From Prostheceraeus crozeri (lineage: Eukaryota > Platyhelminthes > Polycladida > Euryleptidae), in contig CAJQUW010011508.1 of NCBI GenBank assembly GCA_907163375.1, positions 496,001-560,000 of the forward strand: a stretch of DNA of 64,000 nt. The letters are read 5' to 3'. The stretch's first letter is position 1. Each line of letters starts with the position of its first letter. Below the pieces are notes generated by a model. It saw only the letters and a list, made by a program, of their open reading frames with translations. It was not told where the DNA came from and did no database searches. Both the position numbers and the translations under genes were made by a program. Shown one piece after another: positions 7,471 through 21,202 of this stretch.

Positions 7471-8219
7471 GATTTTGAAATGATTTAATTTAATCTAAAT
7501 TAAAACGTTACATTGTTACATTTTATTTTTATGAACTCTCATTAAGAGGATATTGTTTGTTTTATCTGTATTAAGACAATGGCAACATCTGTTACCACAT
7601 TTCTCAAACCGCATGATTGTTTTAGGGATCATACGGGTTGTGCATTCATAACATGGCGTTAATAGCATAAAAGCAATCTATTAATTCATTCTCTGCTTTG
7701 AGGGAATATTCTGTTGTTATAGCAAGCATTCAATACAATATCGCAGTATCGATAGTCGAGACCGACTGTCGAACCAAAACCGCAACTTTTCTGGTTTTGG
7801 TCGGTAGTTTGGTTTTGGATCTGGCTCGCGTTATGGCCGATGAAATGATTTACAATGCGGTGCAATTTCCTCATTGTCATTCAAGTACATTTAATCATAC
7901 GCGTCATGTCATACCCGTATGTTGTCAAGCAAACTTCATACACCTACAATGCCGCTTTGCTTAGATCACCATTCATAATTTTCACTTGCTATTTAAACAC
8001 ACACAATTCATAAAACGTGACACATTACAATCTTAGTTTAAATCTTATCATCACAATGGTTGGATCTACTGAAAGATCTGTTCGATTGGAGACAAAGCGG
8101 AGAAGAATTCAGAAGTTAACAAGGGAAATCATACATCTGCAAGCACAAAGTAAAATATTCTTACACTTGGATATGAGAAGAATTTTTGAATACATCGGAG
8201 ACCCGCACATCAATTATAG
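7471..8219. other. No recognisable gene
   Basis: Base composition becomes more even here, as in host sequence. Short frames at 7686-7964 have no recognisable domain and overlap on both strands. GGTTTTGG-type runs near 7790-7820 are the only local repeats. Confidence 0.6.
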
Positions 8220-8430
8220 GACATGATTTAAGAGAGAGAAAAAATTGTAATTCTCAAATTTGAAATTCTCAACTTTTATGATTTTCGGTGTCCTGGAACG
8301 GTCATGATTTACAAGGTAAAAATTGTAATTCTCAAATTTGAGATTCTTAACTTTTATGATTTTGGGTGTCCTGGAACGGACATGATTTAAGCGAGAAAAT
8401 TGTAATTCTCAAATTTGAGATTTTGAAAAA
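8220..8430. repeat. Tandem repeat, period about 78-81 bp
   Basis: CATGATTT starts units at 8222, 8303 and 8381. Each unit contains AATTGTAATTCTCAAATTTG and the block GGTGTCCTGGAACGG. The third unit is incomplete, and a lone GGTGTCCTGGAACGG recurs at 8648. Satellite-like; no coding potential. Confidence 0.85.
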
Positions 8431-8640
8431 TTTGAAAATTGGGTATTTTTAAAAACGGTTTTTTTCTTCATAACCTGAAAAATGACCAAAATTCATGAAT
8501 TTAGACCATTTAAAAAGTACCATTTTTTGAAAAATCGGTATCTTTAAAAACGACTAAATTCAAGAATTTAGGTCTTAAAAACCTGAAAAAGGGTCTAAAT
8601 TCATGAATTTATGACGTTTTTAAAGATACTTTTTTTTGAA
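8431..8640. repeat. AT-rich inverted-repeat stretch
   Basis: ATTCATGAATTTAGACC (about 8490-8508) is matched by GGTCTAAATTCATGAAT downstream (about 8590-8608), and TATCTTTAAAAACG by CGTTTTTAAAGATA. The segment can fold back on itself and looks like a MITE or satellite relic. Confidence 0.6.
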
Positions 8641-9511
8641 TTTTATGGTGTCCTGGAACGGTCTTCTGCCCATTACTCAAGATTTAGCACTTTTCACTTA
8701 TTCAGAATCACAGACAAAAGTAGAAGGGCGCAAGCCATGGGGACTCAGGATTGGTGAAAACCCACTAGTGACCATTTCAACCGGGGCGGGTGGAACTAAC
8801 GTGTTCAACCTGCATTATATAACAAAGTCTTATTGAAATCTAGTTATTTGTTTACCAAGAATTTATTTAATTATCTGCTGAAAAAGATCATGCATTTTTG
8901 TATCATTGTAAAGTGAGAGTCACAAAGTAGTTGGAATTAATTGTTCTGTTAATTGTTAATTAATTGTTAATTATTCTGAACCCTTGCGTGTTCTCTTTTT
9001 CAGCGAGTGCCTGTTATTCACGATTTCTCAAAAGTAGCAAAACTGTTTTGCTGGATTTTTTCTTGTTGGTTGATTGGCTTTGTTTATCTAAATTTGCAGT
9101 TCGGGGTTATCTCATTCAAATAAAAATCTAAACAATCGGTAATATGCTGTATGTTCGTCTGTGTTTAAAATGCTAATACCTCCACAACAGCATAGATCAA
9201 GCAAAAATTTCTCCAATCATGTAGAAAAAGCAGTTTCGAAACTTCTGCAGGAGTAAAGCGGATGTTCTCGACGGCCAGTTTGATTCAATCAAAACTGCGT
9301 ACCCGACTAGGAAGTAAAGAAAGCTTGGCGGTTAATCAGCCTTCTCTTTCCCTTCTGAGGAGGGAAGACGATTAGGAGAATTGTTTGACCGTGAATAGTG
9401 ACGAGAACTGTTTGTTGTTTTAGATAAGATATTCATGAAAAGTTACTAGTTGTTTTGTTCGTGGAAAATCGTGGAGTGAGTGAAAAGTCATTTTTTACCG
9501 AAAACTCCAAT
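8641..9511. other. No recognisable gene
   Basis: A moderately GC-rich patch at about 8660-8800 and another at 9240-9400 stand out, but neither translates into a protein I recognise. Small frames here are under 70 codons. Confidence 0.55.
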
Positions 9512-10690
9512 CTACTTCCCATTGGATCTGCATGTGTTTCCTTTGATACTGACTGACAAGAATAGGAACCGGATCGGGTAAAAATCGTTAGACGCACAGA
9601 TGCGCAGTGTGTGTAAATAATCATTGTGGGAATCATTCTTTGAGGGTCTCATTTTCGGCTTCGCTTGCAAAGTTGGTGTGACTATCTGACTCAAAACTAT
9701 ATTATGAGCATTCTTTTTTGCGTCATTTGCTTCCAGAAGATACTGGTTTTGACGTCTTCTACTTGATTGTGGACTTCTATTTCGGTCAATCATGGGCTGC
9801 AACAGGGTTGAGGTGTTTCTTCACCACTTGCTTCCAGCTCTTCTTCTATTATCAATTTCCATCCACAAAACTCTTCTGATCCACTCTGTCTCATCCTTTC
9901 TTACCACGTGGCCAAACCAATGCAGTCTTTACAATTTGCCGCCCTTACAATTTATTTTAATACACTTTCGGTCGAGAAAAGTTGACTTCCTAACTTAAAT
10001 CTAATCTGTTCTGCCGACCGATGGCCAAAACACAAAAATCAATGTAGTCTTTGTCTTCTCCCGATGTCTGTGATTTCTCAAGACACGTTGCTTTTCTGAT
10101 ACAGTGATTTCCTGTCTGATGGCACACATCCACCTTAGAATTCGCATCGCCACACGGTCAAGCATCTTTTCAACGGCCATGACTGACAGCCATAAAGCAT
10201 GGCGTGTCGCACATAGGCTCCATGTACACGACCTTTGGTTCTCAAAGATGGTCCCTTGGACGTCAAGAAGGATTGCAGTTAATGGAATTTACACCATCCA
10301 TATCTTATGACACTTCTGCTGACTCAGCACTTCCAGAGCTATCGAGAACGTCCCAAGATAGGAAAACCTGTTCACTTACTCTAGGTGAGCCCTTTCTTTC
10401 CATGTTGACACACTCCGCTGAAGATTCGACATACATGCTTGGCCCTGATATGTATGCTCAGCAAACGCAGTTGGTAGCTCTGCTCAGGTTTCCCTTCACT
10501 TTACTGCATCTCGCATGCATCCACATCGTACAGGAAGTACAACGAATAGAGTACCACATGCCCCTCATGGCCATTTCGCGTTTATGTATTTTTTTCCGAT
10601 CTATTGTTCCACTAACAAGTACTTTGGTCATTCCTGTGTTCATCCTCAGACATTTCGACAACAGGCTTGTCTCCTAGGCGGTGACTTTTT
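9512..10690 (-). pseudogene. Decayed CR1/L2-like LINE, 3' part of reverse transcriptase ORF
   Basis: Read on the minus strand and ignoring frame breaks, three landmarks of LINE C-termini occur in the right order. A Cys-rich segment (CTSCTMWMHARCS, about 10,510-10,580) corresponds to the zinc-ribbon-like region; LYGCQSWPLK follows at about 10,170-10,200; and HWFGHVVRKDETEW lies at about 9,880-9,922. Stops and frameshifts separate them, so the copy is dead. The clade is uncertain. Confidence 0.7.
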
Positions 10691-10715
10691 CTTGGAAGTC
10701 AACCATGAATGCTAA

Positions 10716-13700
10716 TTTTTCATTTGATAAACAAATGAAAAAATTCAATGCCTCTAATTTTGAAGAAGTCGAACAGACAAGCACCAAAGCTAGGAAAGTA
10801 CTAAATTCATGCTTGCGAATCTACTTCTTCATTAGCATTGGTGAGTATCATGCCGTGTATTCGACTGAAGATTGGGTTCGATTTTCAGCTAGTGAGTCAT
10901 TATTTTTGTTCGTACCACGAACAATGCTCACTAAAATATCAAAATATCATCATCTCCTTGTCAAACTAACGCATTTTAAAATTTGGCATTAGTACAAATG
11001 GTCAATCCAGGAATCAATTGCCTTGTAAAGAAACCCCTATTTGGCAATGTGTATGTGCTTTTAATTATTTTATAGAAATTACGTCATGCAATGACATTTT
11101 CACAAAGAAAATCTTGCCGAGCAATACTATTGTAGTGCTGCCTCTCAAAAATTTTGAAAATTTTAGCATAGATCATTCATTAGAAGTGATGACGATATCT
11201 GTTCAACCTTTTTGAATACGAGCAAAGGCATTAAATTTGTCCATCGATTCTCCGATGTCGCCTGGAAGCGGCCACTAATATTGTCAATAACAAGTGATCA
11301 TGAAGTGATGATTACTACAAGGTTCATATATGTCTACCTTATTGATTGAACTGTGAAATGAAGGCATACACATGCCAGCTACGGTAGCGGATGCTTTAGT
11401 TATCTAGATCAGATAACTTAGGATTTCGAGGACAATGCAATTGGATTGTTCCAATCGTTTGAGAAAGTGTTTCTTCATAAAAACTGCCATTTGCAATATG
11501 TACATAAAAATATGAATAAAAAGATATTATTCGAAGGGATAAATCTCGATGTGGAAAATCACCGCGAAAAGCAGTTATGCACCTTTTGAGCGAAAGATAC
11601 GAAGCCATGACATCAGAGATGATTTTTAACTTTGACATTATCTTCTCGAATGATGTGACCCATTCCTTGTTTTATAGAATCTGCTGCAATGAGGCAGTGC
11701 GACATGTGTAATTTCCTTATCTCTCATCCACGCCGATTCGACTTTGATGTGATTAGATTATTTACACGCTCCTTGTGACAGAGAGCGGATGAAAGATCTA
11801 CTATAATTAGTTTCATGAAATTATAATCTCATTTGTTAATTTGTGAAATTAGCAAGACATTTTTCTATGATCACAGCCAAATAATAGTAAAATGTAGAAA
11901 TGAGTCCAAGTTTATGGTTGCAAGTGTATGATGTATGATGACAGATGAAGATATGAAATCTGATCATTTTGCGCAGATCAAATGGATTGCACTTGCAAAG
12001 CGTGAGATAATTTGATCAGCAAGTTATTCTAATACATCAAGTCCTCAGAATAACCCGAACATGAGCTTTTTTCATCATGTTTGAGGATTTTTAAATGAAA
12101 ATGAAGTTCTGATTTAGCAGCACAGCTTAGAATAGTATTAAAATAAATAAAAGCCAAAGTTTCAACATCTATTATTATCTCTATTCTTTTTAAAACTGCT
12201 CGATATTTCGGTATTAACAGCCAGCTCCAGGGGAGCACAGGTTAATAAAGTCTTGGATCGCATGAATTTTTTTTTTTAATATTTCAACAAATATATGGTA
12301 GATTTGGCAATAAAAATCAATCATTTATTAGATGAAAGAATTTTAAATATAAAATGCCAAATAGGTTCAGAAGGACAATTATGCTCAATGACTAGTCATG
12401 TAGTATAAGATCACAAAGATAGTGAATGATGTGGAACTTCATTTGATCCCTGCCTTATAAAATTACAATTCGCTCTAATAACATTTGACATTAATTATCA
12501 ATATATGTCCTTCCATGGAAGATTTTTGCATGAAAATATCTTTTTTAAAAATGTGCCGTTTCATTGATTTTCCAAAATTCCAATTGGAAATTTAGCCTTT
12601 GTTCATAGCTTTCGTAGCCAAGAGTTCTTAGAGAAAATTGCGGTGGCTGTTTTGTGTCTTACTAGACGCTCAGCTCAGATTACATGTATGTTTAGCAATT
12701 TTTATCATGTTTATTCCATTCTTATTGCAAAATAATTGAATATTAATTATTTTATTTTCTAGCTGATCCAACCAAGAATATGATGTACTCTAAACTAGGG
12801 AATACAATGCCAGATTTAAGACATGAATAGAAAGCACCAGTGTTCGGCCTACTTAATTGCTTATTCAAGTAAGCGCTTGCAATGAATGCGAAATTACATC
12901 ATGAACGCCACAAAATGTTCAGGTTTGCATATACATTGACAATTTAGAAAGTGATCAAAGATAAGAGACTTAAAAGAGGTGCTGGGGTACCCTCTCGGTC
13001 AAATGTTTCGTTGTTTTTCCCATTTAGGAATTCTGAGGTCAACCCAACAATAGAGCAATTATACAACACTAGCCATAGGGTTGTAAGGAGCACCGTTCTT
13101 TAACCACAAGATATGGAAGTGTGAGACGTATCTAAGCCCCAAATTAGGTTGATTTTTCATAATCGTCAGTACCTATTAGAGAAAGGAATTTCTATCACTT
13201 GGGTTTGCGTTTGCTTGCGATATTTCTTACTTAGGTTAGAAAATCTTCAACAAAAATACGAACTATGGTCATGAGGGTAGAGGCATGAATGTGAGGGTGT
13301 AGGTTTTGGCCTTTATGCTATGTGGTTGTTCTTCCAAGAGCTTCTGACTTAATGCCAACTGTTTAGGAAAGCAAATCTGCTTCAATTTGACTGGTACCAA
13401 GGCCTCTTGTGGATACTTTTCCTTTTGTTTGCCGATCATAACGCAACGTCTATGACTGAGCTGTCGAGCTATGTGTCCAGCACGTGAGATGAATTATAAT
13501 GGAGACAACTAACAGCTATCCAATGAAAAAAAATTGCACCTTATATTTCGCCATGATCAGTGTCGATCATAGCAAAACGATTGTAATGAAATTGTGGTCT
13601 CATCTCAATAAAGCATCACTTACAGTGTACATGCATATACCATTATGAAGTAGCTGCGAATTTGAAAAGTTATGGTTTGAGTACGAGAAGTTTGTAATAG

Positions 13701-13911
13701 AATATTCAAAAGTTGTGCATTTAAGCACTAAACAGTATTAAGCACTATTTTCAATTTGAATTTTTAGGACGTCGATCATTTTTTTTTACTGAATTTTCAC
13801 CCCTAGCACAGCTAAGAGCCATGAACGAAGCCAGGGGTTACTCAATGAAAAACTAATAAATTGTATTACTGTAAATAAATAAGAGAAAAAAAAACAGATC
13901 TTATAATCTGA
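10716..13911. other. No recognisable gene
   Basis: About 3.2 kb of AT-rich sequence. Frames such as 10,681-10,992 and 12,029-12,238 show no domain, codon bias or splice context that I can support. No clear repeats apart from short A/T runs. Confidence 0.55.
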
Positions 13912-14283
13912 TTAAGCTGCCCCCATCAGAAACCTATTCGCACGCCTCTTGAAAGTATCAAGATTGTATTGGTCAGGGAAAGTGGTCTGGGGAAGCTGAT
14001 TCCAAAGTTGTGCCGTGCGAACAAAAAAGCTTTTCGAGCGACTCACAGTACGTGCGCGTTTAAGCTCACATGATGCTTCTACCGAAATAGTACCTGTAGA
14101 AGAGACTGAGTGAAAAGCCCCGTCTGTTCTGACGCGAGCGGGCTTGCACTGGCTAGCAAGTTTTTCACATGAGAATTCTTGACACGTTCTCAACCCGTTC
14201 AAGGAGGTTAAGATGCGGCGTTTGTGGGCCACCTGCCCAGATGACACAACAATATCATCATCAAGGGAATACGCTACTGTCAC
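13912..14283 (-). pseudogene. LINE 3' end (C-terminus of reverse transcriptase ORF)
   Basis: The minus-strand frame ends with [16 protein letters not shown], then [18 protein letters not shown]. That pattern (F-x-R-T-A-x-L-W-N-x-L-P, then FK) marks the C-terminus of CR1/L2/jockey-type LINE proteins. A short A/T-rich tail with TTTATTTA follows at about 13,860-13,900, as expected for a 3' end. Further upstream on the same strand (14,290-14,480) the sequence is open but not recognisable. Confidence 0.7.
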
Positions 14284-17200
14284 GCTTATATTTTATGGAA
14301 AAAGGGTCACTGCGGAAGCCCACCCAGTCTCTTGGAGAGATTGATAAACTGTTCTATGGAAGGGTGCAGACGTGTGTGGAGCAAACTTGTTTGCCAGAAA
14401 CTGTGATAACACAGTGATCAGACGTGCGGGGAGAAAGAAACAGGTCAAGAGATATCCAGTATCCCCAGCAGCGGTCACATTGAAAATATCCGCATTAGTT
14501 GATGATGAGCGGTATAGGAAAAATGACCAGTAAAAAAAAAAATAATATTCCAGAGCCTGCTAGTAGCCGCCGGCACGGTCACAAACGCGCCCACAAAAAA
14601 CCTTTCCGACAAGGGTAAAACCAAAGAAAGCATGACTTTCAGACGAACAAGCCTATTGCGACTCCCCTTTTTCCTTTTCTTCGCCGCTGAGGCGGCGAGT
14701 TGAGTGAGAAAGGGAATAATATAAGGAGTTGAAAAATATTTTTAAGCTTCATTTTATGAACATCTCAGAATATCTGAACAAGCATGATATTTTTGATTGG
14801 TGACATGTTCTGCAGCCTAATATGTTGTTAATAAAATTTTTCTATTCATTTTCTACTCTTTATCTACTCTACTTTTTCCTCAAATATAAGGAATACCACA
14901 TTAGAGGTTCATCATATATGAATGATGGACCTTTGAAAAAATGCACTTAATATATATACTCAATAGGTGAAATGAAGAAAGCAACTTCTAAAAATTGTCA
15001 TTACATTGAATAGGCCTATCTCGCTTATGCATCGGTCAATAAATTGTCTAAAATATTGCCTGGTACGAAGTGTAAACTGAATTTTATAACCATGATGAAA
15101 GGTGCTGCTGCTTTACACATCATCTTACACAAATTCAAGCGGCCATTGCCATTATTGTAAGCAACATGAAGTAATAAAATATTCTTGCGTTTAAAAGCAT
15201 GAAATATGCTGTAAACTATGCTAATTTTATATGACTGATGTGGAATCTGTTTTCCTCTTATGTATGAAATCGAGACCGCTTATCGGTTTGTTCAGCATCT
15301 TTCAGTCACAGAAATCAAAATGAAATTGTGAAAATCAACACCAGAATTCGTGACAATACATGCAAAAGTCAAAGAAGTCTACTGAGCCTATATTTCGATG
15401 TTCGCATTCATTGAACAAGGGATGGCGAATAAAATTGTTGTTGACAGATAATTTTTTTTATTATTTTTAAGTTCACTGTTGTGCGTGTCAAGTGGCACCA
15501 TTTAATGAGGAATACTGCTTGTGTAAATAGCTTTCCATTATCTAATTGTTGTAAACAGCGCACCAAATATTTCAGGTTAAAATTATCTGACCGACTGTCA
15601 ACGACATTTGTTTAAGTAGGGACACGATGGCAAATATCAACGTTCGCTTGAGCTATCATGGTGAGCTACGTTCATGCATAGCTCATTACAATGTATTTGC
15701 TTTATTAGAATGGCTGGAGTAGCGGTTATAGTGGGATTTTTTTATTTCTGATTACAGTCTTTTGAAATACATTTGCCTGGGTTTGCTTCCTCCATGCTTC
15801 TCTAAGTTCTTGAAGTATGCCAATCTGTGAGCTGTAGAGAAAACTGTAAGGAAAACTTGTCCTAGATAATGGGCGTTAAACAAAAAGGTAATGTGAAGTA
15901 GATCTTTACTAGAGGATAGGAGGAAATTTAATATGATCGAAATCTGGAGCTGTTGATGTTGTGAGTAGTCGAGCGGCCCCTTGCTGGATTATCTCACTTA
16001 TCTGCGTGTGAGTTGATTCTAATCAAGCTCAATGAAGCTTAGGCAACGTGTACAATGACAACCTTGATTACGATCGGATGTCAGTTTCCAACATCACTGT
16101 ATGTCTGATTGCCAAATGCTCGATTAAATTTACTTTTCAACAAAATTACGTACCTATGCATATAATGTACGAATATAAGATGTACTTACATAAAGGGGCA
16201 TGGGTACTTCCAAAATTCTGTTAGGAACCACATTTCAGAAAGTTTCAGAGTCAAGAAAACGTGCAGGTCTTCAGAAGTAGTATGAAAATAATCTTCACAT
16301 TTTCAGAAAAATATTTAATGTCTCGATAATGTTGGCCGTATTTTCGTGGTAACATTCTTTAGGTGTACTTAGAAATTATGTTAACTTTCTTTGTAGTAGT
16401 ATTTTTCAACTCTTTCTTGGGCAAAAGCTTTTTATATGAATGCTGCAAACTCATCGATATCTATTTGAACTGTCATCGCTATCTAGTGCAATTCATAAAT
16501 GAAAGAATGTCGTTCCTCGTCTAACCTGACTGATAGATGATATAACATTTGATCTTCACATTTTAGGAATATTAATTTAATCTTTGTAAATAAATATTCA
16601 TAGAATCAACTTTTATGTTGAATACTGAGCATGTTGGGCCCTCCATATGTCCATGACTGCATGTTGGTAAGTGACTCAAACACCTTAGAAACTCTGCAGT
16701 ATGTTTAATTGCTTGCCAGTGCTTGAGTAATGTGAAGGCGCGGAGAAGGTCTTTACTAATTTGATAATGTAAACTCAGTATCATTCATAACAATGCAATC
16801 ATTTTCGTGCGTCAATCTCAACCAATATCGTACATTCCAACAGTTCATATTTATGAAATGTTGAAAAGTTCGTTGTAGCTGTTCTACTATGTAGTCCTGA
16901 GACTAAATAATGTTTCCTCTGAACTGAAAAGTCAACTAGTTTGAAACTAGTTTCATCCAAATGCAAAGCCTTCTCCAAATGGTCGAAGCCAATCGTCATC
17001 AGATTAGAATTACTCTTGTATAATAGCATTTAGCTGCAGCTTAGACGATAGTCAGGAGAAATTAGAACAGTCATCTCAAAACGGCGGTAAATTCAATTTA
17101 GTTTGAAGTAAAATCAAAGCCTCTTACATCCTTTGATGCTTATAGTGCATTCCTTTTAAGATGATATAAAGCGATGCTCATTCTTCTTCTCTTCTCGGGT

Positions 17201-17794
17201 GCTCCCAATATCAATTCTTTATTCTGTGAAAGTGCAGCAACTAAATGGTAGCTTTTTTTACCACTTTTGAAAGGAAGCGATAGTGTTCTCAACTATTTTA
17301 AGGAGGCATGATACTTCAATTTCTTAAATCATTCAAAATATGCTGATTTTTGTGACGGATTAGTTGCTTTTTCTATTAACACAATTGCTCTAACAAACGA
17401 CAGCCTTCACCAAATAATTCACTGTAAAGTTAATTATTATGAGATGTAGACCATAATTCGAGTTGCTGAAAAATTGTTCACCTTATGTTAATATGAAGGA
17501 ACAAGTTTCATGACACTTGTACTGCCAGTTGTGATGTTACAACTCAACTCTTGTAATCCATTTCCTTGTAGCAATTATTAAAAGGAAGCTGTTGAGCTTA
17601 CTTTTCACTTTCCGTGAAATACTGGAACTGGCAATCCATTAAAAAATTATAGTAACAGTCGATATCGTATTACTAAATTAACCTTTAAAACTGACTATCC
17701 AGTAAACTGAGGTGTGGCAGAGTACGAGCGACACGTAATTGTAAATGACTCGTTATTCTACGCTTATCATTGAAGGCAAAAAATTGCATCTATA
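14284..17794. other. No recognisable gene
   Basis: A GC-rich patch at about 14,550-14,700 may be more of the adjoining LINE but I cannot prove it. The remainder is AT-rich with only short frames (16,572-17,029) lacking known motifs. Confidence 0.5.
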
Positions 17795-20698
17795 TGTTTT
17801 AGCAGGGGCGGCGCCACGGGTGGGTCAGGGGGTTGGGGAAACTTTTTACAATTGCATTATTTTTCGTATAATTTTGGAGGTTTGTCGCCACAGGGGGGAT
17901 TTTCAATTTCATTTGATGTCACCTTGCATATTGGTTTAATGCTGGAATCGAGATGCGTCTATCAGTCGATGATGACAAGTTTCCGCTCACTCTTTATCTT
18001 GTATACTTGATGTATTGGTTTTGAATTATCAGCGCGTAGCGTAGGGTAATTGCTGACACGTGCGAAGTGGTCAAACTTATGAAATTCCATGTCAAATTTA
18101 ATAGATGATCAGTCTGTAGTTTATCAGACAAAAGATGGGCATGTCAAGCCAACAAGATTACAGCAGCATGCAAACGTCTCAGTACATTACTTTCTTTGCT
18201 GGTTCATGGCTGGTTTGTGTAGATGAAGACGAAGATGTCGATAGGAAGATAACCAGCTTGAGGTCCACTGCATCAAATAGATAAAACGTTATTATGGATT
18301 TTATTCGGACTTAAATATATATTCAATAGCTCGAAAACTTTGTCTGATTTCCTTCGAAGCTCAACTAACAACTTAGCCGATGCTATTGACTTAGCAAAAA
18401 ACTTCAGAGAAGAGCTACAAGAACTGAGAACAGAAGAAAGATGCAAAATTGTATGGGAGGAAGTGGAGGAAATTTCAAAGGAATTAAAGATATCTGAAAG
18501 AGTGAAGCGTCGACAACCAAAGGTTCCAAGTCGCCTAAAAGACTCCATTGTCGAAGCACCGATTGAGACAGAACGCTCAGAAGAGGATGAATATCTGAAT
18601 TTCAAACGTAGTATCTATTCTGCAATCGACAAAATAGAAATTGAGATAGACCGTCGATTTAGCAATACCAATCAGAACCCTATGCGAGGAATATCATCAT
18701 TCACTCCAAATTCACCGAACTTTTTGGAAATCGATGCAATATCTACCTTTGGGAAAGAATATAATTCATTAATAGATACAGAAGACATCGACATCGAAAT
18801 AAATAGCCTTCGCCGAATTTTAAGAAAACTACCCGAGGATGAGCGACCCACAACCCTTCTGTCACTACATGTTTACGTTAATCGATTAAATGCTGCTTAT
18901 CCAGAACTGGACAAACTCTTGCGGATTGCGTGCACATTACCGGTATCAACATCAGCTTGCGAGAGGTCCTTCAGCAACTTACGGATTGTGAAAAATTATG
19001 TGCGAACAATGACAAATAACCGACTTAATGATCACATGATTCTTGGTATACACCGCCAGGGGGCAGCAAGACTTGATTTGAATGAGGTTCTCAACAGATT
19101 TGTCAAGAGACACCCTAAATGTAGAATCCAACTAAAGTAACCCAACCACAGGTCGCTGACCAAATGACATTCACATACACGATTGCATGCACGAAACACT
19201 TTCATACTTAATTATTTAGAAAATTTATGTAAGTGGTTTGACGAACCATTTACAGTTTTGAAGTGTTTGTATCAACCGTAGATGAATTCATACATAGGCT
19301 TTATGTTTTCATTTTGTGAAATTACGATTTGAATTGTTTCTAAATTTCTCAAACCTGAATGTCTCTTAACTTTCAAATGCCAAATGTTATGTAGCAAAAA
19401 ATTTGTAAATGTATGAACTTTGTATGTAAATATTTCTATTCCCTTTTCCTCTGAAAATGGTCGTAACGATAAGAAGCAAATTCTCCTTAACGTGGAGTAG
19501 CAGTTCATTTAGTCTTTTATACTAGCACTTAACCAATAAAAGTCTGAAATTTTGCTGAAGAACAGCACATTCTTAAAACTAATTTTGTACAAGAAAAAAT
19601 CGCTTTTAATTGTCCATGACATTCTTCTGTACATTTTATGATCAATAATTCATTCAAGTTTATGTGTAGAAATAGTCTTGAAAATAAGTGTTGTACATAG
19701 TTTACTATATACATCTACGTTTGCATGTGGTCTGATCCATCTATGTTACTGCATCTCGTTCTCAGGCTCATTTTTCACGTTAACGTTACCAAAACAATCA
19801 ATTGAAGAAGCAATGAATTATTCTACCTATTCACATTGACTGTTACAACTTTTTTCAAAATATCAAAGTTGCAATAGTCGAAGTAAATATGAACATATAA
19901 TCGATCAGCTTAAGTAGATACTATGGAAATTGATGGTTTGACCGTTGTTGCAGTAATACTGAGAAAATAAGATATCTTATATTAATTCAGAACTTAAGTT
20001 TTTGCGTTGATTTTAAGAACGAGATATTTTAATATTGGACTTGCAACCGAAAAGTTCCGGAATTATGTTAATTTAGTACTTTTCCTGTTGCGAGTTATAG
20101 AGAGATTTTGTGTTCCTTTTTCCGCAATTCAGTTTCTGAATTCTTGGTTTCTCATGACTACTTAAGGTTACAAAGCTTTATCATATCACTTTGTCGGAAT
20201 TTTGGTTTTTGTCAACGTGCTTTGAATTGTACAATTAGATATCGAAACGCTTTATTGGAGAATTTGAATCCAGAATTTGAGCTTTTCTGACTTTCAATAA
20301 ACACATTTTCATGAGTATGCGTTTCCACTACGATTTTAAAGGTGTATATGATGTCATTTGGGCCCATTGGTGACAATATTGCTATGCTCTGATGCTCTGA
20401 AGTAATTTTAACTACATAAATTATACATGATGGAATGACAGCAATAAGTTGACGCAATAAATGTCGAACGATATCACAAACATATAATACAATTGCAGAT
20501 CTTATGATGTTGTAATTCTATGTATATTGATAATATCGTATATTTACCATATATGCATCAGATATAGCGTAACAATGTAGACGTAGTATGACATACTAAC
20601 AGTCAAAGTCATGTAGACCAACGACATTTTTCGGTAAAATCTGGAGATAGGAATGACCCCCCGGCGGGGAAGGACCTGGCGCCACCCCTGTGTTTTAG
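17795..20698 (+). mobile_element. hAT transposon with both ends and 8-bp target duplication
   Basis: The element proper is 17,803-20,690 (2,888 bp). Its ends are CAGGGGCGGCGCCACGGG and, read inward from the other side, CAGGGGTGGCGCCAGGTCC, sharing 13 of the first 14 bases. TGTTTTAG flanks it on both sides (17,795-17,802 and 20,691-20,698), the 8-bp duplication typical of hAT elements. It encodes only the C-terminal part of a transposase, so it is internally deleted or non-autonomous. Confidence 0.93.
18325..19140 (+). CDS. hAT transposase C-terminal part (ZMYM1-like)
   Basis: An open frame of at least 266 codons ends at TAA 19,138-19,140. It has no ATG at its left end, so it is a C-terminal exon or a truncated gene; an acceptor-like AG lies just before 18,330. 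Near the C-terminus, KLLRIACTLPVSTSACERSF followed by RIVKNYVRTMTNNRLNDHMI is the hAT dimerisation domain. The N-terminal zinc finger and most of the RNase H-like core usual for a full-length hAT protein (about 600-900 residues) were not found in the 2.9-kb element. The frame is otherwise clean, which suggests a fairly recent copy. Confidence 0.85.
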   Translation, partial: NSSKTLSDFLRSSTNNLADAIDLAKNFREELQELRTEERCKIVWEEVEEISKELKISERVKRRQPKVPSRLKDSIVEAPIETERSEEDEYLNFKRSIYSAIDKIEIEIDRRFSNTNQNPMRGISSFTPNSPNFLEIDAISTFGKEYNSLIDTEDIDIEINSLRRILRKLPEDERPTTLLSLHVYVNRLNAAYPELDKLLRIACTLPVSTSACERSFSNLRIVKNYVRTMTNNRLNDHMILGIHRQGAARLDLNEVLNRFVKRHPKCRIQLK

Positions 20699-21202
20699 CA
20701 TTATGATATTATATCATATATTACTATGTGTTCTGGTATTGATTATTTAGTGCTTATATGACTCATATCGATTGAAATCATGTTTGTTTCTCTTTTTTAT
20801 AGATCATATTTGCTTACTCAATCTTCCTTTTTGAACGATTTCATACGGTTTTTGAGAATGAAGCGGAAGCGCTAATCTACAGATAGTTAGATTACGAAGA
20901 TAAGGCACCATAATTTATTGTTCACTATTTTCACCATCAATGATCACATTCCAGCTCATTCTTTATCATTAGAATGATCATGTGAAAATTTACACAATCA
21001 AACTTCTACATCTGATTGAAACTTAACTCATATGACCTTGTGATTCATGAGGCAACTTGTTTTGTAGTTCCGAACTGCTGATCTTTCAGAATCGCTGAAG
21101 CATATAGACGATAAATTTTTTGTGCCTTCAATGATATGCATGTATGCAGAATAATGAGTCATTTTAAATTGAAGCTTTAACGTCACTACTACACATACTG
21201 AA
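20699..21202. other. No recognisable gene
   Basis: AT-rich sequence with no frame, repeat or motif I can support. Confidence 0.55.

Noticed and set aside
7686..7964. Overlapping frames on both strands
   Set aside because: No domain, no splice context, and each is the shadow of the other.
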